Assembly: GCF_008868005.1 (NCBI RefSeq)
Contig: NZ_WAAO01000003.1
Location: 62,001 to 126,000, forward strand
Reading direction: 5' to 3'
DNA: 64,000 nt
DNA from: Microbacterium algeriense
Lineage (GTDB): Bacteria > Actinomycetota > Actinomycetes > Actinomycetales > Microbacteriaceae
Each line of letters begins with the position of its first letter. Position 1 is the first letter of the stretch. The notes under the pieces are model-generated. The model was not told the origin of the DNA, ran no database searches, and saw only the letters and a list, made by a program, of their open reading frames with translations. The translations under genes were made by a program, and so were the position numbers. Positions 8,095 through 16,200 of this stretch are shown here, piece after piece.

Positions 8095-8122
8095 CCGCCC
8101 CGGTCAGACGGTCGCGGGGCGG
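8095..8122. terminator. Hairpin between converging genes
   Basis: CCGCCCCG / CGGGGCGG, an 8-bp perfect stem with a 12-nt loop and no U tract. It lies between the acyl-CoA dehydrogenase gene and the oppositely oriented hypothetical gene. Confidence 0.5.
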
Positions 8123-8153
8123 ACCCGCGGGGAAGGCTGTGCGCGCTCGACCA

Positions 8154-8642
8154 TCAGTCGCAGCCGCAGCCCCCGGAGGGCGTCTTCACCATGAAGCACA
8201 CGTCGCACACCCCGTAGTCGCGGTCCGCGACGGGCTGGGGAGCCTTCTCGGCCCGAGGCGCCGCGACGCGCGGGGTGGTCGAGCGCTTCGCGGCGCGCGG
8301 CGGGGTGAGCGGGATGAACTCGCTGGGGTGGGTGACATAGAAGTACGGCGCCCTGCCCTCACTCGGCTGCAACCGCAGGGGCGCGGATCCCACGACGAGC
8401 CTCTCGTCCTCGGTGAAGCCGTTCGTGTAGGTGCGACCGATGTGCAGCGAAGCCCCCTCGCCGCGGCGGATCGCCTCGATGTAGCGACCGCGGTCGATGA
8501 ACGAGCTGATCCCGATCGCGTCCGCGATCGCCGTGATGAACGCGTGGTTCGCCGGGTCGATGCGGTGCGCGCGGAGCGCTTCCGGAAGAGAACGGTATGG
8601 ACGGGAGGTGCCTGCGGGGGTCGGCCCCTGTACTTCTTTCAT
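8154..8642 (-). CDS. Hypothetical protein with Cys-rich C-terminal tail
   Basis: A 162-aa protein I do not recognise. The N-terminal two thirds is mixed alpha/beta (YRSLPEALRAHRIDPANHAF, IGISSFIDRGRYIEAIRRGE, FTEDERLVVGSAPLRLQPSE). A basic Pro/Ala linker follows, and the C-terminus is CDVCFMVKTPSGGCGCD. Four cysteines in CxxC...CxC spacing suggest a small zinc-binding tail. The ATG used has a GGAAGGG directly before it. It converges with the acyl-CoA dehydrogenase gene and diverges from a desaturase-like gene. The tail could equally bind another metal or be a disulfide site. No function is proposed. Confidence 0.65.
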   Translation of the reverse strand: MKEVQGPTPAGTSRPYRSLPEALRAHRIDPANHAFITAIADAIGISSFIDRGRYIEAIRRGEGASLHIGRTYTNGFTEDERLVVGSAPLRLQPSEGRAPYFYVTHPSEFIPLTPPRAAKRSTTPRVAAPRAEKAPQPVADRDYGVCDVCFMVKTPSGGCGCD

Positions 8643-8711
8643 CCCTTCCAGGATCGCACGTCCGGAAGACCTCTTCGACCGCTTCCGCGGCGTGCGTGAC
8701 AGACTGGCCTC

Positions 8712-10163
8712 ATGGTTCGCGCGACGATCATCGGCTCCGGCCCCAACGGCCTCGCCGCCGGGGTCTCGCTCGCACGCGCGGGCTATGACGTGCGCGTGCT
8801 CGAGGCCGCGGACACGATCGGCGGAGGAGTACGGACCGCGGAGTCCACCCTCTCCGGATTCCGGCACGATGTGTGCTCCACCGTGCATCCGGCCGCCCTG
8901 TCCTCGCCGTTCTTCCGCGCCTTCGGGCTCGCCGAGCGCATCGAGTGGATCACTCCGGAGATCTCGTACGCGCATCCGCTCGACGCCGGCGGCGCGGCGA
9001 TCGCGTGGCGTGACGTCGAGCGCACCGCCGCGGGGCTGGGTGTCGACCAGCGGGCGTGGCTCGCGCTGCTCCGTCCCCTCAGCCGGCACATCGACGGCGT
9101 CACCGACTTCACCGGCAATCAGCTGTTCCGCATCCCCCGGGAACCCGTGACCGCCGTCCGCTACGCACTGCGGATGTTGGATCAGGGAACCCCGCTCGCC
9201 GCCCGCAGCTTCCGGACCGCGAAGGCTGCGGCCCTGATCTCGGGCGTCGTCGCGCACGCCAACTCCCCGCAGCCCTCGCTCGCGGGAGCGGCCGCAGGTC
9301 TCCTGCTTGCCGCCCACGGGCACGCCGGAGGGTGGCCGCTCCCCCGCGGGGGCGCACAGCGGATCGCCGACGCGCTGGTGGCCGATCTCGAAGCGCACGG
9401 CGGATCCGTCGAACCCGGCACGCCCGTCACCGACCTGGCCGCGCTGGACTGGGGCGACCCCGGACGCGGCGACCTGCTCCTGTTGAACACCTCTCCGCGC
9501 CTCGCTCTCACGCACCCGGACATCCCGTCCGGCTACGGGCGCGCCCTCGCCTCGTACCGCTACGGCGCGGCAGCCGCCAAGGTCGACTTCGCCCTCGACG
9601 GGCCGATCCCGTGGACGGATGCGGATGTGCGGCAGGCCGCGACCGTGCACCTCGGCGGCACCCGCGCCGAGATCTGGGCGAGCGAGAACGCCGTGGCCTC
9701 CGGCCGCGTGAGCGAGCGTCCCTACGTGCTCGCCGTGCAGCCGACCGTGCTCGACCCGTCGCGCGCACCTGAGGGCAAGTCCGTGCTGTGGGCGTACATC
9801 CACGTGCCCAACGGCTCCGACCTCGATCCGACAGAGCTCATCACGGCGCAGGTCGAGCGCTTCGCGCCCGGATTCCGCGACCTCATCCTGGCCCACCACG
9901 CCGTCCCCGCCTCCTCCCGCGAGGCGATCAATCCCGCGGAGATCGGCGGCGACATCTCCGGCGGGGTGTTCGACATGCGACAGGCGCTGCGGCGGCCCAC
10001 CCTGTCCGTCGCCCCCTGGCGCACTCCGATGCGCGGCGTCTACCTGGCCTCCGCCGCGACCCCGCCCGGCCCGGCGGTCCACGGCATGGCCGGCTGGCAC
10101 GCGGCGCGCACGGCGCTCGCCGACGCGGGCGAACCGGCCACGCTCGACGACCTGTTCGCCTGA
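8712..10163 (+). CDS. Phytoene desaturase-like FAD/NAD(P)-dependent oxidoreductase
   Basis: A 483-aa flavoprotein of the CrtI/amine-oxidase superfamily. The dinucleotide fold is at the very start (ATIIGSGPNGLAAGVSLARA, then LEAADTIGGGVRT). Further family features are the GFRHDVCSTVHP segment, GGWPLPRGGAQRIADALVAD and a C-terminal YLASAATPPGPAVHGMAGWH that closes the FAD site. The full-length members include carotenoid desaturases, but many actinobacterial copies of this subgroup are of unknown role. There are no carotenoid genes beside it, so a pigment function is not claimed. A CAGACT box 6 nt before the ATG and no ribosome site suggest a leaderless mRNA. Confidence 0.85.
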   Translation: MVRATIIGSGPNGLAAGVSLARAGYDVRVLEAADTIGGGVRTAESTLSGFRHDVCSTVHPAALSSPFFRAFGLAERIEWITPEISYAHPLDAGGAAIAWRDVERTAAGLGVDQRAWLALLRPLSRHIDGVTDFTGNQLFRIPREPVTAVRYALRMLDQGTPLAARSFRTAKAAALISGVVAHANSPQPSLAGAAAGLLLAAHGHAGGWPLPRGGAQRIADALVADLEAHGGSVEPGTPVTDLAALDWGDPGRGDLLLLNTSPRLALTHPDIPSGYGRALASYRYGAAAAKVDFALDGPIPWTDADVRQAATVHLGGTRAEIWASENAVASGRVSERPYVLAVQPTVLDPSRAPEGKSVLWAYIHVPNGSDLDPTELITAQVERFAPGFRDLILAHHAVPASSREAINPAEIGGDISGGVFDMRQALRRPTLSVAPWRTPMRGVYLASAATPPGPAVHGMAGWHAARTALADAGEPATLDDLFA

Positions 10164-10209
10164 GCGCAACCCCTTCCGCCGCGACGTGCGTCGCGTCCAG
10201 GATGGGACT

Positions 10210-11253
10210 ATGCGCTACGACATCCCCTCCCCGATGCTCGCCAAGGCGGTCGCCGCCGTCCCCGACCCGGACAAGACGCCCGGCGGACTGCTGTTCGAGC
10301 CGAAGTGGGACGGGTTCCGCGGCCTCATCGCGTGGGACGGCGAGACGGTCGAGATCGGCTCCCGCGGGGCGAAGCCTCTCACGCGCTACTTCCCGGAGCT
10401 GGTCGAGGCGATTCCCGAGGTGCTGCCCGGCCCCTGCCTGCTCGATGGGGAGATCGTCGTCGCGACCGGCCCGCAGGGGGCGCAGCGACTGGATTGGGAG
10501 GCGCTGAGCCAGCGCATCCACCCGGCGGCATCACGGGTGGCGAAGCTGGCCGCGGAGACGCCGGCCATGTTCATCGCCTTCGACCTCCTCGCCTACGGGG
10601 AGGACGACCTGATCGACCAGTCCTTCGAAACGCGACGGGAGCGGCTGGAGACCGTCATGGCTGCGGTGGAGCATCCGCTGCACATCACCCGCACCACCGC
10701 AGACCGCGAGGCGGCGGTCCGCTGGCTCGCCGAGTTCGAGGGCGCAGGACTCGACGGGGTCGTCGCCAAGCCCCTCGCCCAGCCGTACGCGCCGGGCAAG
10801 CGCACCCTCTTCAAGATCAAGCACGCCAGGACCGCGGACGTCGTCGCGCTGGGCTACCGCATCCACAAGTCGGGAGCAGGCGTGGGGTCACTGCTGGTCG
10901 GCCTCTACGGGGACGACGGCGTCCTGCGGCAGGTCGGCGGCGTCGCCGCGTGGAGCGACGCGCGACGGCGGGAGCTGGTCGACGAGCTGGCACCGCTGGT
11001 GGAGCGCGACGACGACGGTGCCGCCGTGACGGCGGAGGGCGAACGGTCCCGCTTCAGCGGCTCCAAGGACGTCTCGTTCGTGCGGCTGCGGCCGGAGCGC
11101 GTGCTGGAGGTGCGCTACGACCAGCTCGAAGGGGCGCGATTCCGTCACACCGTGCAGTTCGAGCGCTGGCGGCCCGACCGCGACGCCCGCTCCTGCACGT
11201 ACGACCAGCTCGACACCGTCGCCGGCTACGACCTCGCCGACGTCCTGGCCTGA
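10210..11253 (+). CDS. ligC: ATP-dependent DNA ligase (LigC-like)
   Basis: A 347-aa ATP-dependent ligase that would seal nicks during repair. The adenylation domain holds EPKWDGFRG, with the nucleotide-accepting lysine at about Lys32; LLDGEIV, FDLLAYG, GLDGVVAKPL and LFKIKH are further nucleotidyltransferase motifs. The C-terminal OB fold runs from about residue 225 (GVGSLLVGLYG) to VRYDQLEGARFRHTVQFERW. Size fits mycobacterial LigC (about 350 aa) rather than LigD. There is no polymerase or nuclease domain in the chain, but a LigD-type polymerase gene converges with it 10 bp downstream. A CAGGAT box stands 6 nt before the ATG, consistent with a leaderless start. Confidence 0.92.
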   Translation: MRYDIPSPMLAKAVAAVPDPDKTPGGLLFEPKWDGFRGLIAWDGETVEIGSRGAKPLTRYFPELVEAIPEVLPGPCLLDGEIVVATGPQGAQRLDWEALSQRIHPAASRVAKLAAETPAMFIAFDLLAYGEDDLIDQSFETRRERLETVMAAVEHPLHITRTTADREAAVRWLAEFEGAGLDGVVAKPLAQPYAPGKRTLFKIKHARTADVVALGYRIHKSGAGVGSLLVGLYGDDGVLRQVGGVAAWSDARRRELVDELAPLVERDDDGAAVTAEGERSRFSGSKDVSFVRLRPERVLEVRYDQLEGARFRHTVQFERWRPDRDARSCTYDQLDTVAGYDLADVLA

Positions 11254-11263
11254 GCCGTCGCGA

Positions 11264-12337
11264 TCAGTCCTTCTCGGCTGGGCTGCCGTCCTCGCCCCAG
11301 TTCGCTGCGACCTTCTTGCTCGGCTGCACGCGCGGCGGCTCGCCCGGCATCTTCGGGAACTCCGGCGGGAAGGGCAGCTCCCCCAGGCCGTTCTCCGCGT
11401 CGCGCTCCCACCACTGCAACAGGGTGTCGATGCGTCCGGCCGAAGCCTGCATGTCCGCCCACGGGTCACCCAGGTCGTCCAGACGCTTCGGCACGCTGCG
11501 CACCGTGAACTCGCGGGGGTCGAGCCCGTCGAGCTCCTCCCAGCGCACCGGAGTCGCGACGGTCGCGCCCGGCAGCGCGCGCGGGCTGTAGGCGCCCGCC
11601 ATGGTGCGGTCACGGTTGGCCTGGTTGAAGTCGACGAAGATCCGCTCGCCGCGCTCCTCCTTCCACCAGTTCGTCGTGACCCGGTCGGGCATCCGCCGCT
11701 CCAGCTCACGCCCGGCGGCGATGACGGCGTGCCGCACATCGAGGAACTCATGCGTCGGCTCGATGGGGGCGAAGATGTGCAGACCGCGGTTCCCGCTGGT
11801 CTTCGCGAACGCCTCCAGGCCCGCTTCCCGCAGCACCTCGCGCAGGGTGTGCGCTGCGGTGACGGCATCCGCGAAATCGGTGCCGGGCTGCGGATCGAGG
11901 TCGATGCGCAGCTCCACGGGGTTGTCGGAATCCGTCGCGAGCGACGCCCACGGGTGGAAGACGATCGTGTTCATCTGCACGGCCCAGACGATCGCACTCG
12001 TGCGGTTGAGCACGATCTGCGGATGCTGACGCCCGCTGTTGTAGGTCACGGTGACCGCGTCGACGTAATCCGGCGTGCCCTTGGGCGGGTTCTTCGAGAA
12101 GAAGCCCTCCGCCCGGGGGCCGCCGGAAGGGCCGATCCCGTCACGGAAGCGCTCCAGGGACACCGGGCGATTCCCGTTCGCCGCGAGGAACGGCACGGAC
12201 ACCAGCTGGACGTACTCCGCCAGCTCCGCCTTCGTTATGCCGAGATCCGGCCACACCACACGATTGGGACTGGAGAGCGCGACCTCGCGCTCTCCGTCGG
12301 AGTCGGCGACGGTCAGTGTCACACGTTCGGAGGCCAT
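11264..12337 (-). CDS. Stand-alone LigD-type DNA polymerase/primase domain (PolDom)
   Basis: A 357-aa archaeo-eukaryotic-primase-type polymerase of the kind found at one end of LigD, here free-standing. Visible motifs are VVWPDLGITKAELAEYVQLV at the start, GFFSKNPPKGTPDYV, the catalytic aspartates in RIDLDPQPG (Asp146 and Asp148), SGNRGLHIFAPI and RTMAGAYSPRALPGATVATP. In mycobacteria, a free PolDom protein next to LigC has been linked to gap filling in excision repair. Here the two genes converge with 10 bp between stops, which supports a shared role. No Ku gene is in this window. TAGGGT stands 6 nt before the ATG, predicting a leaderless mRNA. Confidence 0.92.
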   Translation of the reverse strand: MASERVTLTVADSDGEREVALSSPNRVVWPDLGITKAELAEYVQLVSVPFLAANGNRPVSLERFRDGIGPSGGPRAEGFFSKNPPKGTPDYVDAVTVTYNSGRQHPQIVLNRTSAIVWAVQMNTIVFHPWASLATDSDNPVELRIDLDPQPGTDFADAVTAAHTLREVLREAGLEAFAKTSGNRGLHIFAPIEPTHEFLDVRHAVIAAGRELERRMPDRVTTNWWKEERGERIFVDFNQANRDRTMAGAYSPRALPGATVATPVRWEELDGLDPREFTVRSVPKRLDDLGDPWADMQASAGRIDTLLQWWERDAENGLGELPFPPEFPKMPGEPPRVQPSKKVAANWGEDGSPAEKD

Positions 12338-12343
12338 GATCCG

Positions 12344-12349
12344 ACCCTA
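12344..12349 (-). promoter_or_regulatory. Leaderless -10 box of the PolDom gene
   Basis: TAGGGT on the minus strand, 6 nt before the ATG at 12337. Confidence 0.55.
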
Positions 12350-12387
12350 GGGTGCGGTGGCGGCGGGCGGAACCCCGCGCCCCGGTG

Positions 12388-13542
12388 TCAGCCGGCCGCG
12401 CCGTCGTCGCCGAGGTCGACCGCGAGCACGAGCACCGGCGTGAGCGCGTCCCGCTCGACCACGATCGAGGGCCCTGCGGAGTCCACGATCACCCCGGCCA
12501 TGTCCGCGTGGGTCGTGAGGACCTTGGCGAGCTGCTCGGGCGCGAACGGCAGCGGGCGATCGCCGCGACCGAGGGCGATGACCTCGAGCGGGTGGGAGAA
12601 GAGCTGCAGGAAACGGCGCCCGTCCGTGGTCTGCGCCTCCGCGATGCCGACGGGGCCGCCGCCGGTGCCGTCGTTGACGGCGACCCACATCCGCTTCGCC
12701 GCCAGCGCCTCACCCACCTTCACGGCCGAGTCCTGCTCGCGGGGAGCCGCGAGGATGCTCTTCACCGTCATGTCCGGATCGGCCTGCTCGAGCGTCTTCT
12801 GCAGCAGCTCGGTCGGGAAGACGACGCGGTGCGGAGCAGAGGCGTTGTCGACGATGAGGCCGGCGAAGTCACCGGACACGACCTGCTGCAGCACGGAGGT
12901 GACCGGCTGGGCCACGGCAGAGGTCGCGGTGGGATCGGTCTCGAGCTGCACCGAGTCGCGCACCGCACGCGCCGAGCTGAACGCGAGCATGAACTGTCGG
13001 TCTCCGTCGCGGACGACGGCGACCGACAGCGGCTTGCCCTCGCTGATCTGCGCCCGGGCGTCGCCGTTCACGCGGATGTAGAGGTGTCCCTGCAACGCCT
13101 GGCGCATGACGCCGAGCAGCTGCTCGTTCGACGCACCCGCTTCGATCTCGGTGAGGGCCTCGCGGAGCAGGACGTTGTCCTTCATGCCGGCGACGGTCTC
13201 GGTCTGCTCCGGAGGCAGCGGCGAGGCGAGCGGCAGGCGGCGTTCCGGCACGGGCGCGGTGGCGGTGGCGGCATCCGCAGCGGGCGACGACGGCGGGCTC
13301 GTCACGGCAGGGCGGGCCTGTGCGGGGGCGGGCTTCGCATCCGCCGCGGGCAGCGCGACCTCCGGTCCTGCTTCGGCGCCGACACCGCGGAAGGCCTGTA
13401 CGGAGATGCCGATGGCGGGAACGTCGGCCGGCTGCTCGGCCTGTTCGCCCTCCTCCGACGGAGCCGACGCGTCCTCGACGGGTGCGGCGGTGGGGGCGAC
13501 GGCATCGTCACCGGACTTCTTGCGGCGGGAGAAGAGGGCCAT
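12388..13542 (-). CDS. SseB-like protein
   Basis: A 384-aa protein. Residues 1-110 are a low-complexity Ala/Pro/Glu region after a basic start (MALFSRRKKSG). Two SseB-type modules follow, at about 115-240 and 240-380. Motifs include NVLLREALTEI, LYIRVNGDAR, QFMLAFSSARAV, MWVAVNDGTGG and RRFLQLFSHPLEVIALGRGD. SseB-fold proteins are widespread in actinobacteria and their roles are poorly known. The start at 13542 is supported by a TAGGCT box 7 nt upstream; an in-frame ATG 21 nt further up is less likely. It lies downstream of no clear partner, with pcrA on the same strand behind it. Confidence 0.75.
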   Translation of the reverse strand: MALFSRRKKSGDDAVAPTAAPVEDASAPSEEGEQAEQPADVPAIGISVQAFRGVGAEAGPEVALPAADAKPAPAQARPAVTSPPSSPAADAATATAPVPERRLPLASPLPPEQTETVAGMKDNVLLREALTEIEAGASNEQLLGVMRQALQGHLYIRVNGDARAQISEGKPLSVAVVRDGDRQFMLAFSSARAVRDSVQLETDPTATSAVAQPVTSVLQQVVSGDFAGLIVDNASAPHRVVFPTELLQKTLEQADPDMTVKSILAAPREQDSAVKVGEALAAKRMWVAVNDGTGGGPVGIAEAQTTDGRRFLQLFSHPLEVIALGRGDRPLPFAPEQLAKVLTTHADMAGVIVDSAGPSIVVERDALTPVLVLAVDLGDDGAAG

Positions 13543-13549
13543 ATGAGCC

Positions 13550-13555
13550 AGCCTA
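13550..13555 (-). promoter_or_regulatory. Leaderless -10 box of the SseB-like gene
   Basis: TAGGCT on the minus strand, 7 nt before the ATG at 13542. Confidence 0.5.
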
Positions 13556-13616
13556 ACCGCCATCTCCGACGACTTCTGCGCGATTGCGCCGCACGCGAAC
13601 CTCGCCGCAGAGGGTG

Positions 13617-16088
13617 CTAGATCTTCTCGATCGGCGCGACCTTGATGAGCAGCTTCTTCTGACCGGCCGAGTCGAATCGCACGTGCGCGATGCGCTTCGC
13701 TCCCTCGCCGGTCACGGCATCCACTCGACCTTCCCCGAAGTCGACGTGACGGATGCGGTCGCCGGCAGCGAGCTCGAGGTCTCCGTTGTCGCGCATCTTC
13801 GCCGTCACGCGGTTGGGGAACTTGTCCATCGCGGTCGACAGGGGCTTCAGACTGTCGCGCCCGGGAAGCGCCTTGACGGCGAACCGGTCGTTCGAGGCGG
13901 ATCCGCCGAAGCCGCCCTGGCGGCGCGCATTGAGCGCCCGTGACTGCATGCCGCCCCGCGAGTTCACATCGCCCGGCGATTGCCGCCAGTCGATGAGCCC
14001 GGCCGGGATCTCCTGCAGGAAGCGGCTGGGCATCGCCACGGTCACCTCGCCGAACTGGGCGCGGGTCATCGCGAGCGACAGGTGCAGCCGCTTGCGCGCC
14101 CTGGTGATGCCGACGTAGAACAGGCGCCGTTCCTCCTGCGGGCCACCGGGCTCCCCCGCCGAGATGCGGTGCGGGATCAGGTCCTCCTCGACACCGGTCA
14201 CGAAGACGGCGTCGTACTCGAGGCCCTTCGCGGTGTGCATCGTCATGAGCGAGACCGAACCGGACTCGTCGTCGAGGTCGTCGGCGTCGGACACCAGCGC
14301 GACCTCGGTGAGGAAGTCGGTGATCGTGCCCTCGGGGTTGTTGCGGGCGAAGTCGCGCGTGACCGCGACGAACTCGTCGAGGTTCTCGACCCTGGCCTCG
14401 TCCTGCGGGTCCCGGCTCGCGCGCAGCGCGTCCAGGTAGCCGCTCTTGGCCAGGAGCAGGCTCAGCCCGTCGGCCACCGAGGTCGGCGGCGGCACCTCGC
14501 CCGACGGCGGCAGCATGATGGCGGTCGCCTCGGTGAGCACCGCATCGAGCTGTGCGATCGCGGCCTGGATCTTCGGTCCGACCCCGAGTTGCCCTGGCAT
14601 CGACAGCGCATCGCGGAAGCTCATGCCGTGCTCATCCGCGAACCGCGCGATGGCGGTCTCGGTGACATCGCCGATGCCGCGCCGCGGCTTGTTCAGGATG
14701 CGGCGCACCGACATCTCGTCCGCGGGGTTCGCGACGGCCACCAGGTACGCCAGGGCGTCCTTGATCTCGGCGCGCTCGTAGAACTTCGTGCCGCCCATGA
14801 TCTTGTACGGCACCGCCGAGCGGATGAAGATCTCCTCGAGCGCGCGCGACTGCGAGTTGGTCCGGTAGAACACGGCCATCTCCGAGTACGGCATGCCGGC
14901 GCGGTGCAGGGCTTCGACCTCGTCGGCGACGAACTGCGCCTCGTCGTGCTGCGAGTAGCCGGTGAAGCCGATGATCTTGTCGCCGTCGCCGCGGTCGCTC
15001 CAGAGCTTCTTGTCCTTGCGGTCGAAGTTGTTGCCGATCACCGCGTTCGCCGCCGAGAGGATGTTCTGCGTCGACCGGTAGTTCTGCTCGAGCAGCACCA
15101 CCTTGGCGCCGGGGAAGTCGCGCTCGAACTCGCTGATGTTGCGGATGTCGGCCCCGCGGAAGGCGTAGATCGACTGGTCGGAGTCACCGACCACCGTGAG
15201 GGATGCCCCCGCCTCTCCCGCATCGGCCGCAGGGGCGGGGTCGGGCTCGAAGATCATCATGCCGTTCGAGGCATACGGGTCCGGAGCGGATCCCTCACCC
15301 GACACCGGCCGCGTCAGCTCGTGGATCAGGGCGTACTGGGCGTGGTTGGTGTCCTGGTACTCGTCGACGAGGATGTGCCGGAAGCGGCGGCGATAGGTGT
15401 CGGCCACCTGGGGGAACGCGCGGAAGAGGTAGACGGTCTGGCCGATGAGGTCGTCGAAGTCGAACGCGTTGGCCTTCTGCAGCTGCCGCTGGTAGTCGGC
15501 GAAGACCTCGACGAAGACGCGCTCCGCCGGATCGCTCATGTTCGCCTGACGCGCGTAGGACTCGGCGTCGGACAGCTCGTTCTTGAGCTTGGAGATGCGG
15601 CCCTGCACCGCGGCCGGGGTGAGCCCGTAGGCGTCGGCCTCGTGCTCCTTCACCAGACGCTTGATCAGCGCGCGGGAATCGCCGGAGTCGTAGATCGTGA
15701 AGTTCTTCGTGAACCCGAACTGCTGGGCCTCGCGACGCAGGATGCGCACGCAGGCGGAGTGGAACGTCGAGATCCACATGCCGCGTGCGGCGTCGCCGAT
15801 CAGCCCCTGGACGCGCTCGCGCATCTCGCCGGCCGCCTTGTTGGTGAAGGTGATCGCGAGGATCTGGCTCGGCCACGCCTCCCGGCTGCGCAGGAGCGAG
15901 GCGATGCGGCGCGTGAGCACGCTGGTCTTGCCCGACCCTGCTCCCGCGACGATGAGCAGTGCGGGGCCGCGGTAGGTGACGGCCTCGAGCTGCTGCGGGT
16001 TGAGTCCGGCGAGGAGGTCGTCCTGCGCCGAGGCTCCCGTGGACGAGGGGCCGACGGATCCGGGGACGATGAGGGGGGCTTCGGTCAT
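13617..16088 (-). CDS. pcrA: ATP-dependent DNA helicase PcrA/UvrD
   Basis: An 823-aa superfamily-1A 3'-5' helicase acting in nucleotide excision repair, removal of RecA filaments and plasmid or transcription-conflict processing. After a Ser/Gly-rich leader, the helicase core begins with GLNPQQLEAVTYRGPALLIV; Walker A is AGAGSGKT at residues 48-55, the TFTNKAAGEMRERV and VDEYQDTNHAQY motifs follow, then GDSDQSIYAFRGADI, and VSLMTMHTAKGLEYDAVF in the second half. The C-terminal 50 residues (GDRIRHVDFGEGRVDAVTGE) form the Tudor-like RNA-polymerase-contact region typical of PcrA. Length is normal. A TAGACT box lies 9 nt before the ATG. Confidence 0.96.
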   Translation of the reverse strand: MTEAPLIVPGSVGPSSTGASAQDDLLAGLNPQQLEAVTYRGPALLIVAGAGSGKTSVLTRRIASLLRSREAWPSQILAITFTNKAAGEMRERVQGLIGDAARGMWISTFHSACVRILRREAQQFGFTKNFTIYDSGDSRALIKRLVKEHEADAYGLTPAAVQGRISKLKNELSDAESYARQANMSDPAERVFVEVFADYQRQLQKANAFDFDDLIGQTVYLFRAFPQVADTYRRRFRHILVDEYQDTNHAQYALIHELTRPVSGEGSAPDPYASNGMMIFEPDPAPAADAGEAGASLTVVGDSDQSIYAFRGADIRNISEFERDFPGAKVVLLEQNYRSTQNILSAANAVIGNNFDRKDKKLWSDRGDGDKIIGFTGYSQHDEAQFVADEVEALHRAGMPYSEMAVFYRTNSQSRALEEIFIRSAVPYKIMGGTKFYERAEIKDALAYLVAVANPADEMSVRRILNKPRRGIGDVTETAIARFADEHGMSFRDALSMPGQLGVGPKIQAAIAQLDAVLTEATAIMLPPSGEVPPPTSVADGLSLLLAKSGYLDALRASRDPQDEARVENLDEFVAVTRDFARNNPEGTITDFLTEVALVSDADDLDDESGSVSLMTMHTAKGLEYDAVFVTGVEEDLIPHRISAGEPGGPQEERRLFYVGITRARKRLHLSLAMTRAQFGEVTVAMPSRFLQEIPAGLIDWRQSPGDVNSRGGMQSRALNARRQGGFGGSASNDRFAVKALPGRDSLKPLSTAMDKFPNRVTAKMRDNGDLELAAGDRIRHVDFGEGRVDAVTGEGAKRIAHVRFDSAGQKKLLIKVAPIEKI

Positions 16089-16097
16089 GACCTTACG

Positions 16098-16103
16098 AGT
16101 CTA
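16098..16103 (-). promoter_or_regulatory. -10 box of pcrA
   Basis: TAGACT on the minus strand, 9 nt before the ATG; a very short leader is predicted. Confidence 0.45.
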
Positions 16104-16135
16104 GGCGGCACCACCGACACCCGCTCCCCTCCTCG

Positions 16136-16194
16136 CTCCCGTCGCACCTTCTGTCGCCTCACGCGGCTCAGACCGACAGAAGGTACGACGGGAG
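16136..16194. repeat. Large intergenic inverted repeat
   Basis: Two 21-nt arms, 16136-16156 and 16174-16194, read CTCCCGTCG-C-ACCTTCTGTCG and its reverse complement with one mismatch, around a 17-nt loop. It lies between the surface-protein gene and pcrA (both minus). There is no U tract, so it could be a terminator, a repeat element or both. Confidence 0.7.
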
Positions 16195-16200
16195 CAGGGG

